Assembly: GCA_022843745.1 (NCBI GenBank)
Contig: JALHNB010000037.1
Coordinates: 7,688-68,075 of the forward strand
Direction of reading: 5' to 3'
DNA from: Anaerolineae bacterium
GTDB lineage: Bacteria > Chloroflexota > Anaerolineae > Aggregatilineales > Phototrophicaceae
Length of the DNA: 60,388 nucleotides
The notes under the pieces are model-generated. The model was not told the origin of the DNA. It saw only the letters and a program-made list of their open reading frames with translations, and did no database searches. The translations under genes were made by a program, and so were the position numbers. Below, piece after piece: positions 26,657-34,079 of the stretch. The first letter of the stretch is position 1. Each line of letters opens with the position of its first letter.

Positions 26657-27658
26657 ATGCAGAAAATTTGGTTTGAAGGCAGCGTGCCTTCTGATTTCGA
26701 CGTGATGGCAAACGGCGCTGCGGAGGGCATCTGCCCCGCCGACAGACTCCCCAACGAGCCGCTTTACATGCTGGACGCAGCGGATGGCGTGATCGCAGGC
26801 GGCCTGTACTATAACACCGACTTGATGAAGCAAGCGCCGCGCCTGCTGATTATCGCGCGGGCGGGGATCGGCTACGAGCGAGTCGATATTCCGGCGGCGA
26901 CAGCACACGGCATCGCGGTCTGCAACACGCCGGATGCGCCAACGGTCTCGACAGCCGAATGCGCCCTGACGCTGATGATGGGCGTGGCGCGTAATATCAA
27001 ACGGATCGAAAAAGATTTACGCTCGATGCTGGAAACAGGCGAGCCAAAGAACATTTGGGGAAGCTATACCGCGCTGGAACTCAGTGGGACGCAGCTTGGG
27101 TTGGTCGGACTGGGACGCATCGGCGGGCATGTCGCGAAGGTCGCCGGGGCGATGGGGATGCGTGTCGCCGCCTACGATCCCTATATCAACGCGGAACGGG
27201 CGGCGGCTTTGGGTGTCGAGCGCGTGGACTCGCTGGAAAAACTGCTCGGCATGTCGGATGTGGTGTCGATCCATGTGCCGCTGATGCCGGAGACCTACCA
27301 CCTGATGAACGCCGAGCGCTTCGCCCAGATGAAACGCGGCGCGATTTTTATCAACGTTTCCAGAGGCGGGATCGTCGATGAGTCGGCCTTGATCCCCGCG
27401 CTGGAAAGCGGCTATCTCTTCGGCGCTGGCCTGGACGTGACCGATCCTGAGCCGCCAGTAGCCGGAAATCCACTGTTGTACATGGATAACGTCATTCTCA
27501 CGCCGCACATCGCCAGCGCGACTCTCGTGGGTCGCCAGCGTCTCGTCGTCCATGCGATGGAGCGTGTATTGATCGCCCTGCGCGGTGAGCAGCCGCCAGA
27601 TATGCTCAACCCGGAAGTGTGGCCGCGCGTCCTCGAACGCCGCGCAGTTTTGTTGTAA
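26657..27658 (+). CDS. D-2-hydroxyacid dehydrogenase (NAD-dependent)
   Basis: A 333-residue oxidoreductase reducing a 2-keto acid (hydroxypyruvate, glyoxylate or phosphohydroxypyruvate type) with NAD(P)H. The Rossmann motif is GLGRIG (151-156). The catalytic trio is Arg236 in NVSRGG, Glu265 in DVTDPEPP and His284 in LTPHIAS. It lacks the long C-terminal ACT domain of biosynthetic SerA, so a catabolic or glyoxylate-reductase role is more likely. The preceding aldolase makes a linked pathway plausible. Confidence 0.92.
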   Translation: MQKIWFEGSVPSDFDVMANGAAEGICPADRLPNEPLYMLDAADGVIAGGLYYNTDLMKQAPRLLIIARAGIGYERVDIPAATAHGIAVCNTPDAPTVSTAECALTLMMGVARNIKRIEKDLRSMLETGEPKNIWGSYTALELSGTQLGLVGLGRIGGHVAKVAGAMGMRVAAYDPYINAERAAALGVERVDSLEKLLGMSDVVSIHVPLMPETYHLMNAERFAQMKRGAIFINVSRGGIVDESALIPALESGYLFGAGLDVTDPEPPVAGNPLLYMDNVILTPHIASATLVGRQRLVVHAMERVLIALRGEQPPDMLNPEVWPRVLERRAVLL

Positions 27659-27768
27659 AGCGCTAACCGATTCTGTACAAGTGGAGGAGATTGATACCGC
27701 ACACTCAAATCGCGCAAGCGTCGGGCGAATGATGGTAAAATAACCGTAGTTAACGATGGAGATTTCCT

Positions 27769-28023
27769 ATGGCGCTGAATATACAACAGTCGATCTTCAT
27801 GGAATTGGCGGATTTTCTCGTCTCCCAGCCGACACTTGAAGACATCGCCGCCTACAAAGTTCCGGCAGGCGTTCAAGAGCATATCGACACGATGCTTGAA
27901 AAGAACCGCGAGTCAGGTTTGTCACCCGAAGAACGCCTCGAACTTGAGAAAATTCTGGCGGTTGCGGATGTCATGAATCTGGCGAAAGCCAAAGCGCGGC
28001 TCAAACTAAAAGCGCAGGCATGA
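27769..28023 (+). CDS. Small helical protein paired with an HNH gene (module copy 2)
   Basis: An 84-residue helical protein. Its C-terminal half (LSPEERLELEKILAVADVMN and LAKAKARLKL) matches the EL-rich tail of the 129-residue protein at 14396, but it lacks that protein's N-terminal ribbon-helix-helix-like segment. GGAG lies seven bases before the ATG. Its TGA overlaps the ATG of the following HNH gene (ATGA at 28020-28023), so the pair would be translated together. The reading frame is intact although the nuclease partner is broken. The role is unknown; the antitoxin idea rests only on arrangement. Confidence 0.72.
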   Translation: MALNIQQSIFMELADFLVSQPTLEDIAAYKVPAGVQEHIDTMLEKNRESGLSPEERLELEKILAVADVMNLAKAKARLKLKAQA

Positions 28024-28385
28024 GTTATATCCCGGCAGATTTACGCCGCCTCACCATCTAGCGTTCTGGTGGATGCTGCGAATACTGCCGTGTGCATCGA
28101 GATGATAACGCGGTGAGCTATCACATCGAACTCATCATCGCCCTAGCGCACGGCGGGCAAACTACCGAAAATAATCTCGCGTTCAGTTGTTCCCGCTGCA
28201 ATCTCTACAAAGGCACAAATATTGCTGCCGCAGACCCCGATACCGGTGAACCCACGTTCATGTTTCACCCACGCCGCAATCGTTGGGATGAGCATTTTCG
28301 CTTAGATGGAGCAACGATCCAGCCGCTGACATCGGAAGGACGCGCAACGGTCTTTGTATTGCATTTGAATGACCCCAACGTGTAG
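28020..28385 (+). pseudogene. HNH endonuclease, inactivated (module copy 2)
   Basis: Reading from the ATG at 28020 gives a family-typical start (MSYIPADLRRLTI), then an amber TAG at 28059-28061 where the family has Glu (GAG). After it the same frame continues CCEYCRVH, CSRCNLYKG and the tail TGEPTFMFHPRRNRWDEHF to 28385. The position expected to hold the catalytic Asp/Glu-His pair reads YHIELIIALAHGG, so the catalytic His appears replaced by Leu. Two independent inactivating changes argue for decay rather than a sequencing slip. A restart at GTG 28092 would lack the first zinc cysteines. Confidence 0.85.
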
Positions 28386-28533
28386 GGCAGCGCCATGTGC
28401 TCGTTGAACTCGGTGTCTACGCCTGTCAGCAAGACGAGTAAAAATCCTCTCCCAAGTAGCATTGCCCTCCACGCAGCGGGCGAATGATCCTCAAGTTTTT
28501 CCTACTCAGGAGCGCAATTTCCCCATGTTACGT

Positions 28534-28590
28534 TTATCTGCAAAATGCGGTGTGAATGTCACTATCTCTGAGGATGCCCTTTGCAGATAA
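28534..28590. repeat. 11-bp perfect inverted repeat
   Basis: TTATCTGCAAA (28534-28544) and TTTGCAGATAA (28580-28590) with a 35-base loop, upstream of the CsoR-like palindrome. No T-tract follows. It could be a regulator site pair or a stable mRNA leader fold. Confidence 0.6.
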
Positions 28591-28601
28591 TGATGGAATA
28601 G

Positions 28602-28621
28602 CTATACCCCTATGGGTATAG
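28602..28621. promoter_or_regulatory. CsoR/RcnR-family-like operator
   Basis: CTATACCC-CTAT-GGGTATAG, a perfect eight-base inverted repeat 30 bases before the ATG at 28652. TACCC/GGGTA arms are typical of sites for the CsoR-CstR-FrmR family (copper, persulfide or formaldehyde sensors). No gene for such a regulator is in the window. Confidence 0.55.
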
Positions 28622-28651
28622 AGTCAATCTTAAAAACCTGGGAGTCTCGGC

Positions 28652-29227
28652 ATGAATAAACGAATTTATCTCAGCATAGTGGTTACAGCAGTTGTTCTGT
28701 TTGGCGTATTCGGTGTGCAAGCGCAGGAAGCGACCACCGAACCCACTGAAGAAGCCATGAGCGGCATGGAAATAGAAATGGATACTGGCTATTCGGTGGA
28801 TGATCTCGCACCGATGGCAATGGCCTACTACGAGGGCGAAGTCATCTATTTTATCCATCCCGAAGCGTCGGATGAGGGCGTAGCAGGTGTTTTGACCGAA
28901 ATGATGGGACCCGATGTCCTCGCAGTTCCTAGCCTTGCCGATATTCCCGCCGAATTGCTCGCCAATGTTTATGTTTTCACCAATGGCGTCGAAGGCATGG
29001 GGCCGCTCGGTTTCCAGCCGGATGTTTTCGATAGCGTGCCGGATGACGAGGACTACACCCCCCTGCGCGCGATCAGCCTGGTCACGTGGCAGGATGGAAC
29101 CGAACCGCGTGAGTTGATGAGTGTGTCAGAAATCGAGGAAGCGGCGGACGCGGGCGATCTGGTTATCGAACAGCCGGGCGTGGTCGTCAATATGCCCATT
29201 CTGGTCTGGGGTGAGAAGACACGCTAG
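28652..29227 (+). CDS. Secreted small protein, unknown function
   Basis: A 191-residue exported protein. The signal peptide (KRIYLSIVVTAVVLFGVFGV, cleavage near VQA-QE) is followed by a short acidic linker and a compact domain. That domain contains YYEGEVIYFIHPEASDEGVA and VLAVPSLADIPAELLANVYV. I recall similar sequences in exported proteins of unknown function in archaea and Chloroflexota but cannot name the family safely. GGGAG lies seven bases before the ATG. The palindrome at 28602 probably controls it, which would suggest induction by metal or sulfur/aldehyde stress. Confidence 0.8.
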   Translation: MNKRIYLSIVVTAVVLFGVFGVQAQEATTEPTEEAMSGMEIEMDTGYSVDDLAPMAMAYYEGEVIYFIHPEASDEGVAGVLTEMMGPDVLAVPSLADIPAELLANVYVFTNGVEGMGPLGFQPDVFDSVPDDEDYTPLRAISLVTWQDGTEPRELMSVSEIEEAADAGDLVIEQPGVVVNMPILVWGEKTR

Positions 29228-29334
29228 GCGGCAATTTTCTTTAACGGTGGCATCCAGGCGAGGATGCCATCAACTGTTTGAAAAAAGTAATCCCCTCAGC
29301 GGTGGTACGCCCGTTGGAATAGATTGTCCCCGGC

Positions 29335-29368
29335 ACTGGCGTTCCCGCCTGTTCCTGCTAAACTCTCC
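29335..29368 (+). repeat. 34-bp direct repeat, copy 1 (before amidase)
   Basis: Begins ACTGGCGTTCCCGCCTGTTC and ends CTAAACTCTCC. Copy 2 at 30747-30780 differs at two positions. Here the end continues into a hairpin, AAACTCT-CCAGTTC-AGAGTTT. Confidence 0.75.
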
Positions 29369-29435
29369 AGTTCAGAGTTTCGACCAACTGTTTTTATAAT
29401 CACCACCTAGCCATCTTTTCAGGACAGCAAACCCG

Positions 29436-30740
29436 ATGAATTCCGAACCCTTGATCGCCCCTGCACCTCTGGCTTCAGTCGCGGCGGCACTGCGCTCCGG
29501 CGAACTTGACCTGTTCGACCATATCGAGCGTATCTGCTACAGACTCGACGCGGTTGATCCGCACATTCAGGCGTTCCTGCCAGAGGCCAACCGCCGCGCC
29601 CGTCTTCTGAGCGAAGCTGAAAAACTGGCGCGACAATATCCGCTGCCGGAAAATCGCCCTGCGCTTTATGGCGTACTCATCGGCGTGAAAGATATTTTTC
29701 GCGTGGATGGGTTTGCGACACGGGCAGGCTCAGAACTTCCGCCAGCGCTGTTCGAGGGTGCGGAGGCGGCTTGCGTCCAGGCATTTCGGCAGGCCGGAGC
29801 GCTCATCCTCGGAAAAACGGTCAGCACAGAATTTGCCTACTTTGAACCCGGCCCGACTCGAAATCCGCATAACATCAACCACACGCCGGGCGGATCGAGC
29901 AGCGGTTCGGCGGCGGCGGTTGCGGCGGGTTTGTGTCCGTTGACCATCGGTACGCAGACCATTGCGTCGGTGATCCGGCCAGCGGCATTTTGCGGCGTGG
30001 TCGGCTTCAAGCCCAGCTACGCGCGGATTAACCCCTCCGGCGTGATTTTTATCGCGCCCTCACTCGACCACGTAGGGCTGTTTACGCAGGATGTCGAGGG
30101 CATGATTCTCGCCGCGTCTGTGCTGTGCAAGGATTGGCAAACGTCGGTTACGGAGCGCCTCCCTGTACTGGGCATCCCCAGTGGCGCTTATCTCGAACAG
30201 GCCTCGCCGGAAGCCTCAAACGCCTTCGATTCGCAAACCGCAAAATTAGAAGCCGCTGGCTACACCATCCAGCGCATTCCGATGTTCGCCGACATTGCCG
30301 AAATCACGCAGGCGCACCGTGCGCTCATGGCGGGCGAAATGGCGCAAACCCATCGCGACTGGTTCGTGCAATATAGATCGCTGTACCGCCCTCACTCCAC
30401 AGAATTGATCCAGCGCGGGCAGCAGGTCACAACCGATGCAATGAATGCCAGCCGTGATGGGCAACACAGCCTGCGCCGCACCTTGCATCACCGCATGGAG
30501 GCCGAAGGCATCGACCTATGGATCAGCCCATCCGCCAAAGGCACAGCGCCGGAAGGGATTGCATCCACGGGCGACCCGGTGATGAGCTTCCCCTGGACAT
30601 TCGCTGGCCTTCCCAACGTTTCGCTGCCCGCAGGCACCAGCGATGCCGGATTACCCTTTGGCCTGCAATGTGTCGCTGGCATCATGCAGGACGAGCAGAT
30701 GTTGGCCTGGGCGGAACAGATTGCCGATGTGGTGGGGTAA
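29436..30740 (+). CDS. Amidase-signature hydrolase
   Basis: A 434-residue amidase-signature enzyme hydrolysing a C-N amide bond. The Ser-cisSer-Lys triad can be placed at Lys85 (IGVKD), Ser154 (GGSSSGS) and Ser178 (GTQTIASVIRPAA). The usual DTGGS around the nucleophile reads QTIAS, a variant I associate with catabolic amidases rather than the GatA transamidosome subunit; no gatB or gatC is adjacent. It is flanked by a pair of 34-bp direct repeats and followed 82 bases later by an MFS carrier gene, which may import the substrate. Confidence 0.9.
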   Translation: MNSEPLIAPAPLASVAAALRSGELDLFDHIERICYRLDAVDPHIQAFLPEANRRARLLSEAEKLARQYPLPENRPALYGVLIGVKDIFRVDGFATRAGSELPPALFEGAEAACVQAFRQAGALILGKTVSTEFAYFEPGPTRNPHNINHTPGGSSSGSAAAVAAGLCPLTIGTQTIASVIRPAAFCGVVGFKPSYARINPSGVIFIAPSLDHVGLFTQDVEGMILAASVLCKDWQTSVTERLPVLGIPSGAYLEQASPEASNAFDSQTAKLEAAGYTIQRIPMFADIAEITQAHRALMAGEMAQTHRDWFVQYRSLYRPHSTELIQRGQQVTTDAMNASRDGQHSLRRTLHHRMEAEGIDLWISPSAKGTAPEGIASTGDPVMSFPWTFAGLPNVSLPAGTSDAGLPFGLQCVAGIMQDEQMLAWAEQIADVVG

Positions 30741-30746
30741 TCCTAA

Positions 30747-30780
30747 ACTGGCATTCCCGCCCGTTCCTGCTAAACTCTCC
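30747..30780 (+). repeat. 34-bp direct repeat, copy 2 (before MFS gene)
   Basis: Same as 29335-29368 except two substitutions. It lies 42 bases before the MFS start, whereas copy 1 lies 67 bases before the amidase start. Confidence 0.75.
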
Positions 30781-30822
30781 GACTCAGGGGCTTTAAAAAA
30801 TTATCCCGGCTGACCACATAAA

Positions 30823-32058
30823 ATGATGAACGATACCCAAACCAATTACCGCTGGTACATCCTGATTCTCGCCACGCTAACCAACGCGCTCGCCATCGCG
30901 ATGCCGTCAATGGCGATGCCCGTGCTGTTTGACGAAATCTCGCGCGATCTCAATCTCGACATTGTGCAGGTCGGCATCATCTGGGGCATCAGTTCGCTCC
31001 CCGGCATCGCGGCGACTCTGATCGGCGGCGCGATTGGTGACCGTTTTGGCGCGAAACGGGTGCTGATTGCCATCTGCTTGCTGGGCGGCGCGGCGGGGGC
31101 ATCACGCGGCCTATCGAGCAGTTACATCACACTGGCGATCACGGTGCTGCTGTTCGGCTTCGTCTCCCCGATGGTTCCCATGAACTCGGTCAAAATTATC
31201 CGCACCTGGTTTCCGCCGCACCAGCTTGGGCTGGCGAACGGTTTTCTGTCGATGGGCATGGCGCTGGGATTCATGCTCGGCGCGGCCTTGAGCGCGACCT
31301 ACCTCTCACCCCTGCTCGGCGGCTGGCGCAATGTGCTGCTGGTCTACGGCTTTCTGGTCATCCTTCTCGCCATTCCCTGGTTTCTGGCGCGGACTTCACC
31401 GATTTTAGCGCTCACCGATGGCGAAATCGTGCGAAAATCGCTGATACAGACTCTCGCCCACGTCTCGCGCAACCGCAAACTCTGGCTGATGGGGTTGGCA
31501 ATTTTCGGCATCAGCGGCAGCATCCAGAGTACGCTCGGCTACCTGCCCCTCTTTTTACGCGATGTCGGCTGGCCTCAAGCGCAGGCGGACTCCGCGCTCT
31601 CCCTGTTCCATCTGGTGAGCATGATCTGCGTCATCCCCATCGCCCTCTACTCAGATCGCATCGGATCGCGCAAAAAAATCCTGATCCCTTCCGCGCTTGC
31701 GGTCATCATCGGCTTCGGCCTGCTCTCGGTGGTCTCCGGCGGCGCAGTCTGGCTGGCGGTGATTCTGGCGGGATTTTCGCGCGACGGATTTATGGCCGTT
31801 TTTATCACCATGATTCTGGAAACCGACGGCATCGGCCCGTCGTATGCGGGGACTGCGGTGGGCTTCGTCATGATTTTTAGCGGCATCGGCAACCTGATCG
31901 CGCCGCCGCTGGGCAACAGCCTCGCCCTGACCGCCCCCGGCCTGCCGTTCATTTTTTGGGCTGGCATGGCTGTCGTCGGACTGATCGGCATTTTGCTGGC
32001 GAAAGAACGCGGCACAGCGGGCAATCTGGTCGCCATCCCCAGCGAACAGGCGGGGTAA
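30823..32058 (+). CDS. MFS transporter (12 helices)
   Basis: A 411-residue inner-membrane carrier of the major facilitator superfamily. Twelve hydrophobic segments are visible. The loop 2-3 motif reads GGAIGDRFGAKRVL, a good match to the MFS GxxxDRxGxR signature, and the loop 8-9 counterpart is YSDRIGSRKK. The overall pattern is nearest CynX/NimT-type carriers for small anions, but this is a loose impression. Position just after the amidase suggests uptake of the amide or export of its product. Confidence 0.9.
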   Translation: MMNDTQTNYRWYILILATLTNALAIAMPSMAMPVLFDEISRDLNLDIVQVGIIWGISSLPGIAATLIGGAIGDRFGAKRVLIAICLLGGAAGASRGLSSSYITLAITVLLFGFVSPMVPMNSVKIIRTWFPPHQLGLANGFLSMGMALGFMLGAALSATYLSPLLGGWRNVLLVYGFLVILLAIPWFLARTSPILALTDGEIVRKSLIQTLAHVSRNRKLWLMGLAIFGISGSIQSTLGYLPLFLRDVGWPQAQADSALSLFHLVSMICVIPIALYSDRIGSRKKILIPSALAVIIGFGLLSVVSGGAVWLAVILAGFSRDGFMAVFITMILETDGIGPSYAGTAVGFVMIFSGIGNLIAPPLGNSLALTAPGLPFIFWAGMAVVGLIGILLAKERGTAGNLVAIPSEQAG

Positions 32059-32072
32059 CGATACCCGTGTTC

Positions 32073-32140
32073 GTAGGGGTTTGATGTATCAAACCCTTTT
32101 CGGTGCTTATTTGCCAGGGCATGATGCATCATGCCCCTAC
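32073..32140. repeat. Two family B hairpins
   Basis: First unit GTAGGGGTTTGATGTATCAAACCC (32073-32096), then GGGCATGATGCATCATGCCC plus CTAC (about 32116-32140). They differ in core but keep the GTAGGGG/CCCCTAC ends. Intergenic DNA to 32348 holds nothing else clear. Confidence 0.7.
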
Positions 32141-32348
32141 AACGTACTCCGTCTTTATTTTTTAAAACCATCATCGTGGCCCTACGAAAACATCGTCGCT
32201 TTATGCGTATGAATTTTTTAAATCGCATCACTGCGCCCACGCACATTTCCCAAATCTTTGGGGGTTCAAGGATCGCCTCCAAACTTGTCCCCCAGCCATT
32301 TTCCATGCTACAATCGAACAAATGATCGAGTCTTTTCAGGAGGATGGC

Positions 32349-33539
32349 ATGTCGAAAATATCAACTTACACTCATTTCGGCGGGGTACACGCGGAAACCG
32401 CCGCGCTGACGAATGTGCTGCGGGCGCAGGGGTTGCAGGCCAATGGCAAGCCCTTGAGTGAAGCGATGATTATGGGAATCGGCGGCGGCCTGGGCGCGGG
32501 TTATATCCTGTGGGAATTCAAGGAGCATCACGCCAAAATTCTCGTCTTCGGCTGGCAAAACCGCTGGCAATATACCGTGCAATATTATGAGAATCTGTGT
32601 AAGCGTCTGGAAATTACGCCGATTTTCCACGAGACAGGTTCGCAAAAAGCCGCCGCGCAGCAGCTTGACGAGGCGCTCGACGCGGGGATTCCTCTCGTCG
32701 CCTGGGTTGACCGCGCACAGATGCCCTATCTGCAACTGCCGAAATCGCTCGAAGGCCATCTCGGTCACTGGATCGCCATTTATGGCATCGAAAACGGTGA
32801 CGTTCTGGTCGATGATCTGGCGGCAAAACCGTTTCGCGTCCCGGCTGAGACGATGGCATCGGCGCGTAGTCGCATCGGATCGTACAAAAATCGTCTCCTC
32901 GTCGCTACACCAAACGGCGAGCCTGATCTGCCAGCGGCGATTATCGCGGGCATTCAGAACGAGATCGAACACCTCAGCGAGCCGAGCGATTCGTTCTCGC
33001 TTCCCACCTTCCAGAAATGGGGCAAAATGATGACTCATCGCAAAAACGCCAAAGGTTGGCCTGTGGTTTTTGAGGATCGGCGCGGCCTGTACGGGGCGCT
33101 GAAGTCCGTTTATGAGGGCATCGAAACGGACGGCACGGGCGGCGGTGGAATGCGCGGTCTGTACGCCGATTTTCTCGATGAGGCTGCGGCGATTGTCAAT
33201 CCCGCCCTGAGCGATGTCGCCCCAATTTATCGCAAGCTCGCCGCGCAGTGGAGCGCGTTCGCCGACTCCGCCCTGCCGGACAGCATCGAACCCCTGCGCG
33301 AAACCAAAGCGCTGCTCTGCCAGCGATACGATATACTGATGGCACACGGCGGCGAAGGCGCGGACAAAACACAGCCGTTGAGCGAGCGACTCGGTAGCCT
33401 CCACGCCGAATACAACCGCAATTTTCCGATGAGCGATGCCGAAATTGACAACCTGTTCAGCGAACTCGGTGAAAAGCTGCTCGATTTGTACAAAGCTGAA
33501 GTCGCCGCGTTGACGGCGCTGAAGAACGCAGTAAACTAG
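32349..33539 (+). CDS. BtrH_N / DUF4872 protein
   Basis: A 396-residue protein resembling the butirosin-type BtrH N-terminal domain followed by DUF4872. The start at 32349 has AGGAGG six bases upstream, so the earlier ATG at 32322 is rejected. The N-terminal papain-like core shows SEAMIMGIGGGLGAGYI and GHLGHWIAIYG. BtrH catalyses acyl transfer through a Cys expected after the first His; here that spot reads VHAETAA with Ala15, so acyltransferase activity may be absent. The C-terminal region (about 215-396) is helical. Substrate unknown. Confidence 0.75.
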   Translation: MSKISTYTHFGGVHAETAALTNVLRAQGLQANGKPLSEAMIMGIGGGLGAGYILWEFKEHHAKILVFGWQNRWQYTVQYYENLCKRLEITPIFHETGSQKAAAQQLDEALDAGIPLVAWVDRAQMPYLQLPKSLEGHLGHWIAIYGIENGDVLVDDLAAKPFRVPAETMASARSRIGSYKNRLLVATPNGEPDLPAAIIAGIQNEIEHLSEPSDSFSLPTFQKWGKMMTHRKNAKGWPVVFEDRRGLYGALKSVYEGIETDGTGGGGMRGLYADFLDEAAAIVNPALSDVAPIYRKLAAQWSAFADSALPDSIEPLRETKALLCQRYDILMAHGGEGADKTQPLSERLGSLHAEYNRNFPMSDAEIDNLFSELGEKLLDLYKAEVAALTALKNAVN

Positions 33540-33545
33540 GCAGCA

Positions 33546-33621
33546 AGTCGATAGCTTCTAGCTTCTAGTCGTTAGCTTTTAGTCGATAGCTAAAAGCTAA
33601 TGACTAATGACTATCGACTTA
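33546..33621. repeat. MITE-like element, family C (palindromic)
   Basis: Outer arms AAGTCGATAG and CTATCGACTT are perfect inverted repeats. Inside, 33568-33606 is a hairpin with 16-base arms (AGTCGTTAGCTTTTAG / CTAAAAGCTAATGACT, one mismatch) and a seven-base loop. Confidence 0.8.
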
Positions 33622-33650
33622 TTACATTTACCGCCCAAAGGACAGTTTGA

Positions 33651-33962
33651 ATGACCGACAAGATTCTCCGCCACGTCGTCTTTTTTCAGTTTAACGATGT
33701 CGCCACGCCCGAAGAAATCGCCCAATGTGGCCGGGAATTTCTCGCCATGCCCACCACCATTCCGGCGATCCACCACGTCGAATGGGGCAAAAATATCAGC
33801 GATGGTCAGTATGATTACTGCCTACACGTGATCTTTCTGAGCGAGGACGGCCTGAAAATCTACGCCGAACATCCCGACCACACCAGCATCGGCAGGAAAT
33901 TCAGCCACACCTTCGCCAATGTCACCGAAATTAACTATTGGGTAGACAAACCCACGTATTAA
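33651..33962 (+). CDS. Dabb-family (stress-responsive alpha/beta barrel) protein
   Basis: A 103-residue dimeric alpha/beta-barrel protein. The start ILRHVVFFQFNDVATPEEI and the later HVEWGKNIS and HPDHTSIGRKF stretches are typical of the Dabb family. Some relatives are cyclases or dehydratases of small acids, others are stress-induced proteins of unknown role. AAAGGA lies eight bases before the ATG. It is separated from its neighbours by a family C palindrome on the left and a family A hairpin on the right. Confidence 0.88.
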   Translation: MTDKILRHVVFFQFNDVATPEEIAQCGREFLAMPTTIPAIHHVEWGKNISDGQYDYCLHVIFLSEDGLKIYAEHPDHTSIGRKFSHTFANVTEINYWVDKPTY

Positions 33963-34000
33963 AATATGTCAATTTTTTCACCTCACTCACACGTGTTTTC

Positions 34001-34041
34001 TCCCCCTCTCTGAATTCGGAGAGGGGGCTGGGGGGTGAGGT
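34001..34041. repeat. Intergenic hairpin repeat, family A
   Basis: CCCCCTCTCTGAATTCGGAG followed by AGGGGGCTGGGGGGTGAGGT; the central loop is different from other copies. Confidence 0.75.
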
Positions 34042-34079
34042 TAGGGAGGCTTTAGAATCTTACGAACAAAGGGGCAATC

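Noticed and set aside
32361-33404. A 347-codon minus-strand frame over the BtrH-like gene
   Set aside because: Antisense shadow; the plus-strand gene has an AGGAGG site and conserved motifs.
33546-33621. Possible tRNA or structured RNA gene
   Set aside because: The arms form a simple long hairpin and related sequences recur as dispersed elements; no cloverleaf or T-loop sequence is present.
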